From the NCBI RefSeq assembly GCF_014334115.1, contig NZ_CP060494.1, forward strand, positions 1,332,501-1,396,500: a stretch of 64,000 nucleotides of DNA, written 5' to 3'. Source of the DNA: Sphingosinithalassobacter sp. CS137. GTDB lineage: Bacteria > Pseudomonadota > Alphaproteobacteria > Sphingomonadales > Sphingomonadaceae. The translations under genes and the position numbers were made by a program. Shown here piece after piece: positions 17,556 through 29,458 of the stretch (its first letter is position 1; each line of letters opens with the position of its first letter). The notes under the pieces were generated by a model, which was not told the DNA's origin, ran no database searches, and saw only the letters and a list, made by a program, of their open reading frames with translations.

Positions 17556-19079
17556 ATGGTGCGGCGGTTGCTCCTGCTGGTGACGCTGATGCTCGCCGGA
17601 ATCCAGCCGGCGCGGGCAGACGATATCGCCGCCGCCGGGCGCGGCGTGGTGCGGATCGTCACCATCGCGGTCGTCGGCGACGAAGTGGTCGGGTTCGGCC
17701 ATGGCAGCGGCTTTGCCGTGGCGCCCAATCGCGTGGTCACAAACGCGCACGTCGTCGAACTCGCTGCGCGCTATCCCGACAATGTGGTGATCGGCGTGGT
17801 GCCCTCCGAAGGGCAGAAATCCTTTCAAGGCCGGTTGATCGCCTTCGATCCCGACCGCGATCTGGCGCTGATCGAATTCAGCGGCGTGCGGCTGCCGCCG
17901 CTGACCTTGTTCACGGGACCGTTGCAGGAAGGCGAGCCAATGGTGGCACTCGGCTATCCCGGCAACGTCGATCTCGCCACCGCCCAGTCGGCAGCCGCCT
18001 ATATCACTCCACAATCGCCGGTGCGCAGCCAAGGCAATTTCGCGGGCCGTCGCACTCTCATCGGCACCAGCGTACTGCTCCATACCGCCAGCATCGCGCG
18101 CGGCAATTCGGGCGGGCCACTGCTCGATCGGTGCGGGCGCGTGCTGGGCGTCAATTCGGCGATCACGCGGGCCGAGGAAGGCGACTCGAGCTTCGGCTTC
18201 GCCATCGCGGGCAGCGAGCTGACCGCTTTCCTGCGCGAGGCACAGCAAGACATCGCGACAGTGAATGTCGAGTGTGTCAGCATCGAGGAACGGCTGGCGC
18301 AGGATCGCAGCGCCGCCGAACAAGCGGCCGAAGAGCGCGCGGCTCGCGAGCGCGCCGAAGCCGAGCGCACAGCTGCGGCACGCGCCGAGGCAATCGCCCA
18401 GGCGCGCGCACAGAACGAAGCCGCACGTGAGAATTACATGGCCGCGGCCGCCCTGCTGCTGGTGCTGGGTGCATTGGCGGTGGGCGGCGCAGGGCTGCTG
18501 CTCTCCCGCGGACGCAGCCGCGAGGCGTTGTGGGTCGCGATCGGCGGCGTGGTGTTGATGCTGGGCGCAGTCGCATTGTTCTTCAGCCGTCCCAGCTTCG
18601 ACGAGAGCACCATCGAGGCAATTCCCGAACCTGCGGAGAGCACTGCCGCCGCCGCGATCGTGGCCGGCCGAATGCTGTGCACGCTTGTGCCCGAGCGAAG
18701 CCGCGTGACCGTCTCGAGCACGAACGATGTGCCGCTGGAGGTCACTGCCGAGGGCTGTGTCAACGGCCGGACCCAATATGCCGAAGCGAACGGAAGCTGG
18801 GAGCGAATCCTGGTGCCGTCCGAGGAACAGACCGTCTCCGTCCTCACTTTCGACGCTGCGACGCGGACATATACCAACACCCGGTACCTGCTTTCGGCCG
18901 AGCAGATGAGCCGGGCGCGCGAGCTTCGCTCGCAGGTCGAGCTCAAGCAATGTTCCGCCGATCAGGACGCGCGCGCCCAGCTCGCCACCCGCCAGCAGGC
19001 GATCCGGGCGGCGCTTCCGGAGGTGTTCAACGAGAAGCTTGTCTATCGCTGCGATCCGGCGGTCGCCGCGGCGGAATAG
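17556..19079 (+). CDS. HtrA-like (S1C) trypsin-type protease with coiled coil and membrane anchor
   Basis: 507 aa from the ATG at 17556, which begins a clear signal peptide (MVRRLLLLVTLMLAGIQPARA); GTG 17478 and ATG 17532 are possible but less likely. The triad is visible: His in TNAHVV (~64), Asp in DRDLALIEF (~102), Ser in RGNSGGPLLD (~185). No PDZ domain follows. Instead there is an Ala/Glu/Arg-rich coiled coil (~250-290), two membrane helices (~295-345), and a C-terminal region with a few Cys and a VSSTNDVPLEVTAEGC segment. It probably cleaves or senses proteins in the periplasm while anchored in the inner membrane. Confidence 0.8.
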   Translation: MVRRLLLLVTLMLAGIQPARADDIAAAGRGVVRIVTIAVVGDEVVGFGHGSGFAVAPNRVVTNAHVVELAARYPDNVVIGVVPSEGQKSFQGRLIAFDPDRDLALIEFSGVRLPPLTLFTGPLQEGEPMVALGYPGNVDLATAQSAAAYITPQSPVRSQGNFAGRRTLIGTSVLLHTASIARGNSGGPLLDRCGRVLGVNSAITRAEEGDSSFGFAIAGSELTAFLREAQQDIATVNVECVSIEERLAQDRSAAEQAAEERAARERAEAERTAAARAEAIAQARAQNEAARENYMAAAALLLVLGALAVGGAGLLLSRGRSREALWVAIGGVVLMLGAVALFFSRPSFDESTIEAIPEPAESTAAAAIVAGRMLCTLVPERSRVTVSSTNDVPLEVTAEGCVNGRTQYAEANGSWERILVPSEEQTVSVLTFDAATRTYTNTRYLLSAEQMSRARELRSQVELKQCSADQDARAQLATRQQAIRAALPEVFNEKLVYRCDPAVAAAE

Positions 19080-19082
19080 CCG

Positions 19083-20123
19083 CTAGTCCTCCACGCCTTC
19101 GCGGCGGCGCAGAACACGCTTGCGCTCGACGCCATAGGCGTAGCCGCCCATGCTGCCGTCGGAACGCTGAACCCGATGGCAGGGGATGAGCACGGCGACA
19201 TTGTTGGCGCCGCAAGCGCTGCCAGCCGCGCGGACGGCACCGGGCTTTCCGATCTCGGCGGCGAGCTGAGCATAGCTGCGCGTCTCGCCGGGCGGAATCG
19301 CGCGCAGCGCCTGCCACACCGCCTCCTGAAATGCCGTTCCCTGCACATCGAGCGGCAAATCGGCGTTGCGGCCCGGCGTCTCCACTTCGGCAACGACGCG
19401 GGCGGCAAGTTCCTCCAGAGCGGCGCCGCCTGCGGCGATCTCGGCATTGGGAAAGCGCTGCACGAGCGCCGCCGAATCTTCGTCGAAGGAGACTCGGCAC
19501 AACCCCTTCTCGGTGGCCGCGATCAGCAACGGCCCGAGGCTGGTCGCGGCAATGGTCCAGCGAATTGTCACGCCCGCCCCGCCCTGCTTCCACGCCGACG
19601 GCGTCATGCCCAGCCGTGCACCCGCAGTCTCATAGAATCGGCTGGGTGCCGAATAGCCCGCCTCGTAGATGGCATCGGTCACGGTTGCCTCCTGGTTGAG
19701 CGCTGCGGCAGCGCGACGGGCGCGAAGCCCCCGCGCATAGGCTGCGGGCGTCACTCCCGTGGCGCGCTTGAACAGCCGGTGGAAGTGGTGCGGAGCGTAG
19801 CCGACCCGCCGGGCGAGCTCATCGAGCGGCAGTGGCGCCTCGGCGGCTTCGATCAGCGCGACCGCCTGTGCCACCGCGATCCGATCGCGCGCCACCTCAT
19901 CCGGCTTGCAGCGCAGGCAGGCGCGAAATCCCGCGGCGCGCGCGGCCGCGGGATCGGCATAGAAGACCACATGTTCCCGCTTCGGCCGCCGGGCGGGACA
20001 GCTCGGCTTGCAATAGATCCGCGTCGTCGTGACGGCGCCGATCACGCGCCCGTCATAGGAACGATCGCGGCGCTCGAAAGCGGCATACGCCTCGTCTTCG
20101 CACAGAGCCGGGAGAGCCATCAT
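19083..20123 (-). CDS. ada: Ada: O6-alkylguanine-DNA alkyltransferase / transcriptional regulator
   Basis: About 346 aa from the ATG at 20123; an ATG at 20120 and an upstream in-frame start at 20201 also exist. Full three-part Ada. The zinc/phosphotriester-accepting N-terminus has four Cys (IYCKPSCPARRP then CLRCKPDE). A central AraC-type helix-turn-helix region follows (LARRVGYAPHHFHRLFKRATGVTP). The C-terminal alkyltransferase carries the PCHR active-site motif (VLIPCHRVQRSDG). It repairs methylated DNA and activates its own regulon once methylated. Confidence 0.94.
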   Translation of the reverse strand: MMALPALCEDEAYAAFERRDRSYDGRVIGAVTTTRIYCKPSCPARRPKREHVVFYADPAAARAAGFRACLRCKPDEVARDRIAVAQAVALIEAAEAPLPLDELARRVGYAPHHFHRLFKRATGVTPAAYARGLRARRAAAALNQEATVTDAIYEAGYSAPSRFYETAGARLGMTPSAWKQGGAGVTIRWTIAATSLGPLLIAATEKGLCRVSFDEDSAALVQRFPNAEIAAGGAALEELAARVVAEVETPGRNADLPLDVQGTAFQEAVWQALRAIPPGETRSYAQLAAEIGKPGAVRAAGSACGANNVAVLIPCHRVQRSDGSMGGYAYGVERKRVLRRREGVED

Positions 20124-20210
20124 GCGAGCGGTATAGGCGCCCGCCTGCCACAGCGCATCCCGCCGCTTGCGATCAAAGCGGTGTGCGGACGTCGCGCCCA
20201 ATCTTCCCGT

Positions 20211-20651
20211 TCATCGCCGCAGCAGCCGCACAATCCCCGACCATCGTCCCGGACGTAGCCTTTGCGGCGGCTCCGGATCGACCGCCGCCGGCGCGGTAGC
20301 GCGCGCCAGCGCAGCCTCGAGTGCTGCAACAACTTCCTCCTGGCCGCGAAACGCCTTCTTCATAACGCTTTGCGGCAACGGCACCAGGAACTCGCAGCCA
20401 TGGTGCGGGCCATCCCTGCGAATGACCTTCGCCTCGCGCGCGCCGGCACCGGCGAGTCCGATTGAAACGAGTGTCCCCACGGGGAAGTCCACGTCGCCGA
20501 CGAACCGGAAGCCCGTCCGCGAATAATCCTCGACGATCACGTCCACCGGGGTCCCGTCCATACCCCGGGCAGTCGTCTCGCCGTCCACGACGAAGCGGAT
20601 CGCGCCGCGGCGATCAACTTCACCTAGCACTTCCAGTCGCGCCACCAGCAC
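20211..20651 (-). CDS. PilZ-domain c-di-GMP-binding protein
   Basis: 146 aa from a GTG with a GGGAGAAGG ribosome binding site. Both c-di-GMP motifs are present: RxxxR in DRRGAIRF (~residues 14-18) and DxSxxG in DYSRTGF (~42-47). After the PilZ domain a C-terminal helix rich in Ala/Glu (EEVVAALEAALARA) and a basic tail follow. It should bind cyclic di-GMP; the downstream output (motility, cellulose, adhesion) cannot be read from the neighbours. Confidence 0.85.
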   Translation of the reverse strand: MLVARLEVLGEVDRRGAIRFVVDGETTARGMDGTPVDVIVEDYSRTGFRFVGDVDFPVGTLVSIGLAGAGAREAKVIRRDGPHHGCEFLVPLPQSVMKKAFRGQEEVVAALEAALARATAPAAVDPEPPQRLRPGRWSGIVRLLRR

Positions 20652-20931
20652 GCCGCCTTCTCCCGCCGTCCGGCCATCTCGCCGGGGAGCGGGAGCGTAG
20701 GTGCGGCGCAGTTAACGATCCGCCTGCATCCCGGCGCATTGACAATTCCATGCCGCACCGCCACATGGCGGACATCGAGGCATCATGCAGCGTGATCTGG
20801 CGGGTTTCCGCCATGGCTCTGCCTCGGTCCATTTTCTGATCGGCTTCCCCCAATCACGCGGGTCGTCATTTTTTTGACCCGCCGCGCACGCGACATTTGC
20901 GTCGTGCGCCCGGCCGACATGCGAGTTTTCC
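20652..20931 (+). promoter_or_regulatory. Leader region of the DEAD-box helicase with two hairpins
   Basis: GCGGGTC (20857-20863) pairs with GACCCGC (20875-20881) around an AT-rich loop containing seven T. GCGCACG (20883-20889) pairs with CGTGCGC (20902-20908). Both lie within 75 nt of the helicase ATG. A TTGACA hexamer is at 20739-20744 but no good -10 hexamer follows. Such structured leaders are common before cold-induced RNA helicases; the role here is inferred. Confidence 0.4.
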
Positions 20932-22437
20932 ATGACCGACTTCAATACCCTCGGCCTTGCCGAGACGACTCTCGCCGCCCTCGCGGCTAAGGGCTACAGC
21001 CAGGCCACCCCGATCCAGGCGCAGGCGATTCCGCCGCTGCTGGAGGGGCGCGATCTGCTGGGCATCGCCCAGACCGGCACCGGCAAGACCGCCGCATTCA
21101 TGCTGCCGTCGATCGAGCGGCTGATGGCGTCGGGACGACGCGCCCAGCCGCGTGGCTGCCGAATGCTCGTGCTGGCGCCGACGCGTGAACTGGCGGCTCA
21201 GATCGCCGACAGCGCCCGCGATTACGCCAAGGGCACCCCGCTGCGCGTCGCCACCGTATTCGGCGGCACTTCCGTGAACAAGAACCGCCAGGAGCTTTCG
21301 CGCGGCGTCGACATCCTCGTCGCCACGCCCGGCCGCCTCGTCGACCTGATGGACGAATGCTACTGCATTCTCGCCAGCCTCGAGATCTTCGTGCTCGACG
21401 AAGCCGACCAGATGATGGACCTCGGCTTCATCCACGCGCTGCGCCGGATTGTGAAGGAGCTTCCGGCGAAGCGGCAGTCGCTGTTCTTCTCGGCGACCAT
21501 GCCCAAGACGATCCGCGAACTGGCGGGCCAGTTCCTCCGGTCCGACCCGGTCGAAGTGAAAGTGACGCCGGTTGCCACCACCGCCGAGCGCGTCGATCAA
21601 TATGTCACTTTCGTCCGCCAGACCGAAAAACAGGCGCTGCTCACGATGGCGCTTCACGATCCGGCGATCGACCGCGCGCTCGTTTTCACGCGCACCAAGC
21701 ATGGCGCGGATCGGGTAGTCCGCCTGCTCGCCGGCAACGGGATTCAGGCGAACGCCATTCACGGCAACAAGAGCCAGCCGCAGCGCGAGCGTGCGCTCGG
21801 CGAATTCCGCTCGGGCAAAGTGAAGGTGCTCGTCGCGACCGACATCGCCGCGCGTGGCATCGATGTCTCAGGCGTAAGTCACGTGTTCAATTTCGAGCTG
21901 CCCAATGTTCCCGAGCAATATGTGCACCGCATCGGCCGCACTGCGCGCGCCGGCAATGACGGCATCGCGATCAGCTACTGCGCGGACGACGAGCGCACCT
22001 ATCTGCGGGACATCGAGAAGCTTACCCGCCAGAAGCTCACTGTAGCACCGCTGCCGCAGGACTTCGTCGCACGTGCCGAAGCGCTGGTGGCGAGTCGCGT
22101 GGCGGTGAAGCCCACTCGGGACGAAAGCAACGGCCGCCGCGGTCGCGAAATGCAGCGCGAAGGTCGTCGACCGCCGCAGGGCCAGCGCAAACCGCGTCCG
22201 GCGCATAGCGCGCGGCCCGCAGGCGAGCGCGCAGATCGCGGCGAGCGTCCGCAGCGGAACGAAGCGCGGCCGGCAGGCGAGCGTCCTGCACGGCCGCAGG
22301 GCGGCGAGCGTCGGCACGACGCGCAGCCGCGCGGCGACCGGCCTAACCGCGGCGCCGGCGGCAATGCGGGCAACGGCGGCTATCGCGCCCGGTCCGGCGG
22401 CAGCCCGCGTCGTCATGGCGGCCCGGCCCAAGGCTGA
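20932..22437 (+). CDS. DEAD-box RNA helicase (RhlE-type)
   Basis: 501 aa. Q motif with GYSQATPIQAQAIP (~22-34), Walker A AQTGTGKT (~47-54), PTRELAAQI, DEAD in VLDEADQMMD (~156), SAT in FFSATMP (~186), ARGIDV and HRIGRTARAG (~333). The last ~110 residues are an unstructured Arg/Gly/Pro/Asn-rich tail, usual for RhlE-like helicases that help ribosome assembly and mRNA turnover at low temperature. Confidence 0.93.
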   Translation: MTDFNTLGLAETTLAALAAKGYSQATPIQAQAIPPLLEGRDLLGIAQTGTGKTAAFMLPSIERLMASGRRAQPRGCRMLVLAPTRELAAQIADSARDYAKGTPLRVATVFGGTSVNKNRQELSRGVDILVATPGRLVDLMDECYCILASLEIFVLDEADQMMDLGFIHALRRIVKELPAKRQSLFFSATMPKTIRELAGQFLRSDPVEVKVTPVATTAERVDQYVTFVRQTEKQALLTMALHDPAIDRALVFTRTKHGADRVVRLLAGNGIQANAIHGNKSQPQRERALGEFRSGKVKVLVATDIAARGIDVSGVSHVFNFELPNVPEQYVHRIGRTARAGNDGIAISYCADDERTYLRDIEKLTRQKLTVAPLPQDFVARAEALVASRVAVKPTRDESNGRRGREMQREGRRPPQGQRKPRPAHSARPAGERADRGERPQRNEARPAGERPARPQGGERRHDAQPRGDRPNRGAGGNAGNGGYRARSGGSPRRHGGPAQG

Positions 22438-22454
22438 TCCCGCGCCGGAGCGCG

Positions 22455-23399
22455 TCAGCGTGTCGCGACGCGCTCCAATGCATCCTCGCGGCCCTGGATG
22501 AGGGCGAATACGCGCTCGGCAGCTTCAGCCGCCATGCCGTCGTTGCTCAACTGGGCGCCACGTAGATACCAGTCGAGCGCCTGCTCATAATCGCCGCGAG
22601 CCTCGGCACACAGGCCGAGATCGTAGACGATCGAAGGATGATCGGGCGCAAGCGCGTTCATCTCTTCCCATGCGGCGCAGGCGGCGCCCAGATCGCGCTG
22701 CGTCAGCCGCACCACGTCGCGCTGGCGCTGCCGCAGCTCACGCGGCAGTCCGCTGCTGCTCTCGCGGAAGCGGGCGCTGTAGCGCTCGGTGCGGGGCACG
22801 AGATCGAAGCGCACGGAGCTCGCGAAGCCTTCGACCGCGCCGGCGATCGTTTCCTCGACCGTCCGCGCCGGCTGTTCGCCGGGGCACCAGCTGATTTCGT
22901 CCCGGAACGGCTTGGATTCCGAATAGAGAATCCTGCCATCATGCTCGCGCGAGAGGCGCAAATCGGCACGCACGTTCACGATGCGCCGCGTGCAATTCAC
23001 ATCGACGTCCTCCTCGCGCGTGCAGTCCCCGTCACCATCACGCTCGACGCAGCGCTTGCGCTTCAGCCGCACGCGCCCTTCTTCGACTCCGCTGGTCACC
23101 ACTCCGGACAGCAGGCCGTCGGCCCTCGCTGCGCCGCGACGCCGCCGATCAGCCACGATGTCGAAGTGAGTCGCTCCGGAAAGATCGGGCGTGAGCAACG
23201 CGCGTTCGACCGCAAGCTGAAGCTGGCGCCCGTCTTCACCGCCGAAACGCTCGATCGCCATCGAGTGCAGCATCGCCGCCTCCCGGAACGGCGCCGGGAA
23301 TGTCCCGACCAATTCCACCGATTCGGCGTGCGCTGCACTGGCCCCGCCCAGCGCCAGCAGCGCGGCGATGCCGCGGCACATGCTCCAGATTGCCGTCAT
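22455..23399 (-). CDS. Unknown exported protein with TPR-like C-terminus
   Basis: 314 aa. An N-terminal signal segment (IAALLALGGASAAHA) is followed by a globular part with an unusual Cys/Asp-rich insertion (CVERDGDGDCTREEDVDVNC, ~residues 130-150) and a region fitting an outer-membrane or periplasmic protein. The last ~60 residues form a TPR-like pair (VYDLGLCAEARGDYEQALDWYLRGA). No family is recognised with confidence. Convergent with the helicase and divergent from atpH. Confidence 0.6.
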   Translation of the reverse strand: MTAIWSMCRGIAALLALGGASAAHAESVELVGTFPAPFREAAMLHSMAIERFGGEDGRQLQLAVERALLTPDLSGATHFDIVADRRRRGAARADGLLSGVVTSGVEEGRVRLKRKRCVERDGDGDCTREEDVDVNCTRRIVNVRADLRLSREHDGRILYSESKPFRDEISWCPGEQPARTVEETIAGAVEGFASSVRFDLVPRTERYSARFRESSSGLPRELRQRQRDVVRLTQRDLGAACAAWEEMNALAPDHPSIVYDLGLCAEARGDYEQALDWYLRGAQLSNDGMAAEAAERVFALIQGREDALERVATR

Positions 23400-23594
23400 G
23401 ACGATTCCCCCGGCTCGTTAACGGTGCGTTCCAATCGCACTCGTGGGGCATTGCCGCAAGGCTGCGGCACCCGACTTGCATCCCCCGCGGCCCGCTGCTA
23501 GCAGCCCGCGCAACCCATCGGGGGCACGAGGCGGGAGCCGGTGCAGCCCCCTTTTCGTGTGGGGCCAATTTTCCCGAGTGAGGAATTGAATCGC

Positions 23595-24164
23595 GTGGAG
23601 ACATCCAGCGGTAACATCGGCAGCAGCATCCAGGCGAGCCTCAGCGGCCGTTACGCGACTGCGCTGTTCGATCTGGCGGCCGAATCGAAGACGATCGACG
23701 CAGTCGAGTCGAGTCTCGGCACTCTCCGTGCGGCGCTTGCCGAATCGGACGAGTTTCGCCGGCTGACCACCAGCCCGCTGGTGGCACGCGAAGAAGCGAT
23801 GAAGGCAGTCGCCGCGGTAGCCGAGACGCTGAAGCTCGATCCGACGACGGCGAAGTTTCTCGGCGTGCTCGCGGAGAACCGGCGGCTCGCGCAGCTCCCC
23901 GCAGTGATCCGGGCCTATCGTGCGCTCGCGGCGCAACACCGCGGCGAGACGACTGCCGAAGTGGTGTCGGCGCATCCGCTCAGCGACGATCAGGTGCGTA
24001 CGCTCGAACAGCAGCTGCGCCAGCGGGTTGGTCGCGACGTCAAGCTCGACCTTTCGGTCGATCCCTCACTCCTCGGCGGCCTTGTCGTGAAGATCGGCAG
24101 CCAGATGGTCGACACCTCGATCCAAACTCGTTTGAACGCACTCGCGCACGCAATGAAAGGATGA
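23595..24164 (+). CDS. atpH: ATP synthase F1 delta subunit
   Basis: 189 aa from the GTG at 23595, chosen because the protein then begins METSSGNIGSSIQASLSGRYATALF like other alphaproteobacterial delta subunits and an AGGA lies 10 nt upstream; an upstream in-frame start at 23541 is unlikely. The C-terminal signature VDPSLLGGLVVKIGSQMVDTSI is present. Links F1 to the b-subunit stalk. First gene of the F1 operon. Confidence 0.95.
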   Translation: METSSGNIGSSIQASLSGRYATALFDLAAESKTIDAVESSLGTLRAALAESDEFRRLTTSPLVAREEAMKAVAAVAETLKLDPTTAKFLGVLAENRRLAQLPAVIRAYRALAAQHRGETTAEVVSAHPLSDDQVRTLEQQLRQRVGRDVKLDLSVDPSLLGGLVVKIGSQMVDTSIQTRLNALAHAMKG

Positions 24165-24193
24165 CGGCGGTACCGCTGTCGGGGAAAGGCTAA

Positions 24194-25726
<1,533 letters not shown>

Positions 25727-25733
25727 TCGTCTG

Positions 25734-26027
25734 ATGCCGTACACCGTGTTCGCCACGATCACCGTTAAGCCGGAGCATATCGACGCCGCCTGCGCAGCAG
25801 TGGCCGAGATCGTCCCGGCGACGCGTGGCGAAGCGGGATGCGTCGCGTTCGAGCCGCGCCGCGCCGTCGACGGATCGGCGCGTATCTTCATTTTCGAGGA
25901 ATGGACGGATCGGGCAGCGTTCGATTTCCACCATTCGCAGGATTATACCAAGAACGTCTTCGCCAAGTATGAGGGCTGGCTGCAGCAGGCGCCGGAACTC
26001 GTCGAAGTGAAGCCGCTGGAAGGCTGA
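25734..26027 (+). CDS. Antibiotic biosynthesis monooxygenase (ABM)-fold protein, putative quinol monooxygenase
   Basis: 97 aa, the length of a single ABM ferredoxin-like domain. The pattern fits: a first beta strand YTVFATITVKPEH, then EAGCVAFEPRRAVDGSARIFIFEEWTDRAAFDFHHSQDYTKN. It sits between atpA (7-bp gap) and atpG (3-bp gap), so it is certainly part of the same transcript. Such proteins oxidise quinols or phenols without cofactors, or degrade reactive small molecules. It is not an ATP synthase subunit. Confidence 0.82.
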   Translation: MPYTVFATITVKPEHIDAACAAVAEIVPATRGEAGCVAFEPRRAVDGSARIFIFEEWTDRAAFDFHHSQDYTKNVFAKYEGWLQQAPELVEVKPLEG

Positions 26028-26030
26028 GGG

Positions 26031-26908
26031 ATGGCTAGCCTCAAGGCTCTCAAGATGCGCATCGGCTCCGTGAAGTCGACGCAGAAGATCACCAAGGCGA
26101 TGAAGATGGTCGCCGCCGCAAAGCTGCGTCGCGCACAGGAGGCGGCGGAGGCCGGACGCCCCTATGCCGAGCGGCTGGAGAGCGTGGTGGCGAGCCTCGC
26201 CTCGCGCGTGTCGCGCAGCGAATCCTCGCCGAAGCTGCTCGCCGGCACGGGCAAGGAACAGGTGCACCTGTTCGTCGTCGCCACGTCTGACAAGGGCCTG
26301 GCCGGTGCGTTCAACACCAACATCGCACGCCTTGCCCGGCGCCGCGCCGAAGAACTGCGCAAGCAGGGCAAGACGGTAAAATTCTATACAATCGGCCGCA
26401 AGGGCCGCGCAGTGCTGCGCCGCCTGTACCCTGACGATCAGGTGCACGCAGTGGAGCCGGGCGACCTCGGCAAGCTGAACTTCGCCGACGCGCAGGGCTA
26501 TGCACAGGATCTGATCGATCGCTTCGAGGCGGGAGACTTTGACGTCGCCCATCTGTTCTACTCGACCTTCAAATCGGTGCTGACGCAGGAACCTACCGAG
26601 CAGCAGCTGATTCCGGTCGCGATTCCTGAGGCCGACGCGGTCTCGAGCGATTCCGCGACCGTCGAGTATGAACCCGGCGAAGAGGAGATCCTCGCCGATC
26701 TGCTGCCGCGCAATGTGGCCGTTCAGGTTTATCGTGCGATGCGCGAGAACGCCGCGTCCGAGCAGGGGTCCAAGATGACCGCGATGGACAACGCCACGCG
26801 AAACGCAGGCGATCTCATCAAGCGGCTCAACATCGAGTACAACCGTACGCGCCAGGCGGCGATCACCACCGAGCTCGTCGAGATCATCTCGGGTGCCGAG
26901 GCGCTCTG

Positions 26909-26909
<1 letters not shown>
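26031..26909 (+). CDS. atpG: ATP synthase F1 gamma subunit
   Basis: 292 aa. Begins [35 protein letters not shown] and ends with [20 protein letters not shown], the two conserved helices of the rotating central shaft. GAGGG precedes the start. The stop overlaps the next ATG (TGATG). Confidence 0.97.
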
Positions 26910-29018
<2,109 letters not shown>

Positions 29019-29117
29019 GAAGACCTGTCCTCTCCCGCTGCTCGGGAGAGGATCGCTCGCCCTAGGCGAGCTCACCCCCAGCCCCTTCCGCGCGCGGGAG
29101 GGGAGTGAGATCCGAGA
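29019..29117 (+). repeat. Three-hairpin array between atpD and atpC
   Basis: Three stems in about 75 nt: CCTCTCCCG/CGGGAGAGG (29029-29051), GCTCGCC/GGCGAGC (29055-29071) and CCCCTTCCGCG/CGCGGGAGGGG with one wobble (29082-29103). The first and third are of the CCCTCCCGC/GCGGGAGGG type also seen at 46450 and 47632. The only gene gap of this size inside the operon. Confidence 0.75.
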
Positions 29118-29369
29118 ATGCTGCACTTCGAACTCGTCACGCCTGAGAAGCTCGTCCGGTCCGAGGACGTGCACATGGTCGTCGTTCCCGGCACCGAAGG
29201 CGACTTTGGCGTCCTGGAAGGCCATGCGCCGTTGATGTCGACCGTGCGCGACGGCACGCTTTCGATCTATCGCACCGAGAAGGGCGAGCCCGAGACGCTG
29301 CGCATCGAAGGCGGCTTTGCCGAAGTGAACGACAAGGGCCTAACGGTCCTTGCCGAAAAGGCCGGCTGA
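29118..29369 (+). CDS. atpC: ATP synthase F1 epsilon subunit
   Basis: 83 aa, only the N-terminal beta-sandwich domain ([37 protein letters not shown]); the C-terminal inhibitory helices of longer epsilon subunits are missing, as is common in alphaproteobacteria. Last gene of the F1 operon, followed by a terminator. Confidence 0.95.
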   Translation: MLHFELVTPEKLVRSEDVHMVVVPGTEGDFGVLEGHAPLMSTVRDGTLSIYRTEKGEPETLRIEGGFAEVNDKGLTVLAEKAG

Positions 29370-29400
29370 CACCCGCGGTCACTGCGGCAGGTATTCGAGG

Positions 29401-29435
29401 CGGAGGCGCGCGGCACATGCCGCCGCCTCCGTTTT
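29401..29435 (+). terminator. Intrinsic terminator of the atp operon
   Basis: CGGAGGCG...CGGCA pairs with TGCCGC...CGCCTCCG with one bulged base, followed by GTTTTG at 29431-29436. It lies 30 nt after the atpC stop and before the convergent transporter. Confidence 0.8.
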
Positions 29436-29458
29436 GCTATCGGCCTCCGGCACTTTGC

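Noticed and set aside
15200..17740. Long minus-strand frame opposite priA
   Set aside because: Shadow of priA, which shows all helicase and zinc motifs. The antisense product has no recognisable fold.
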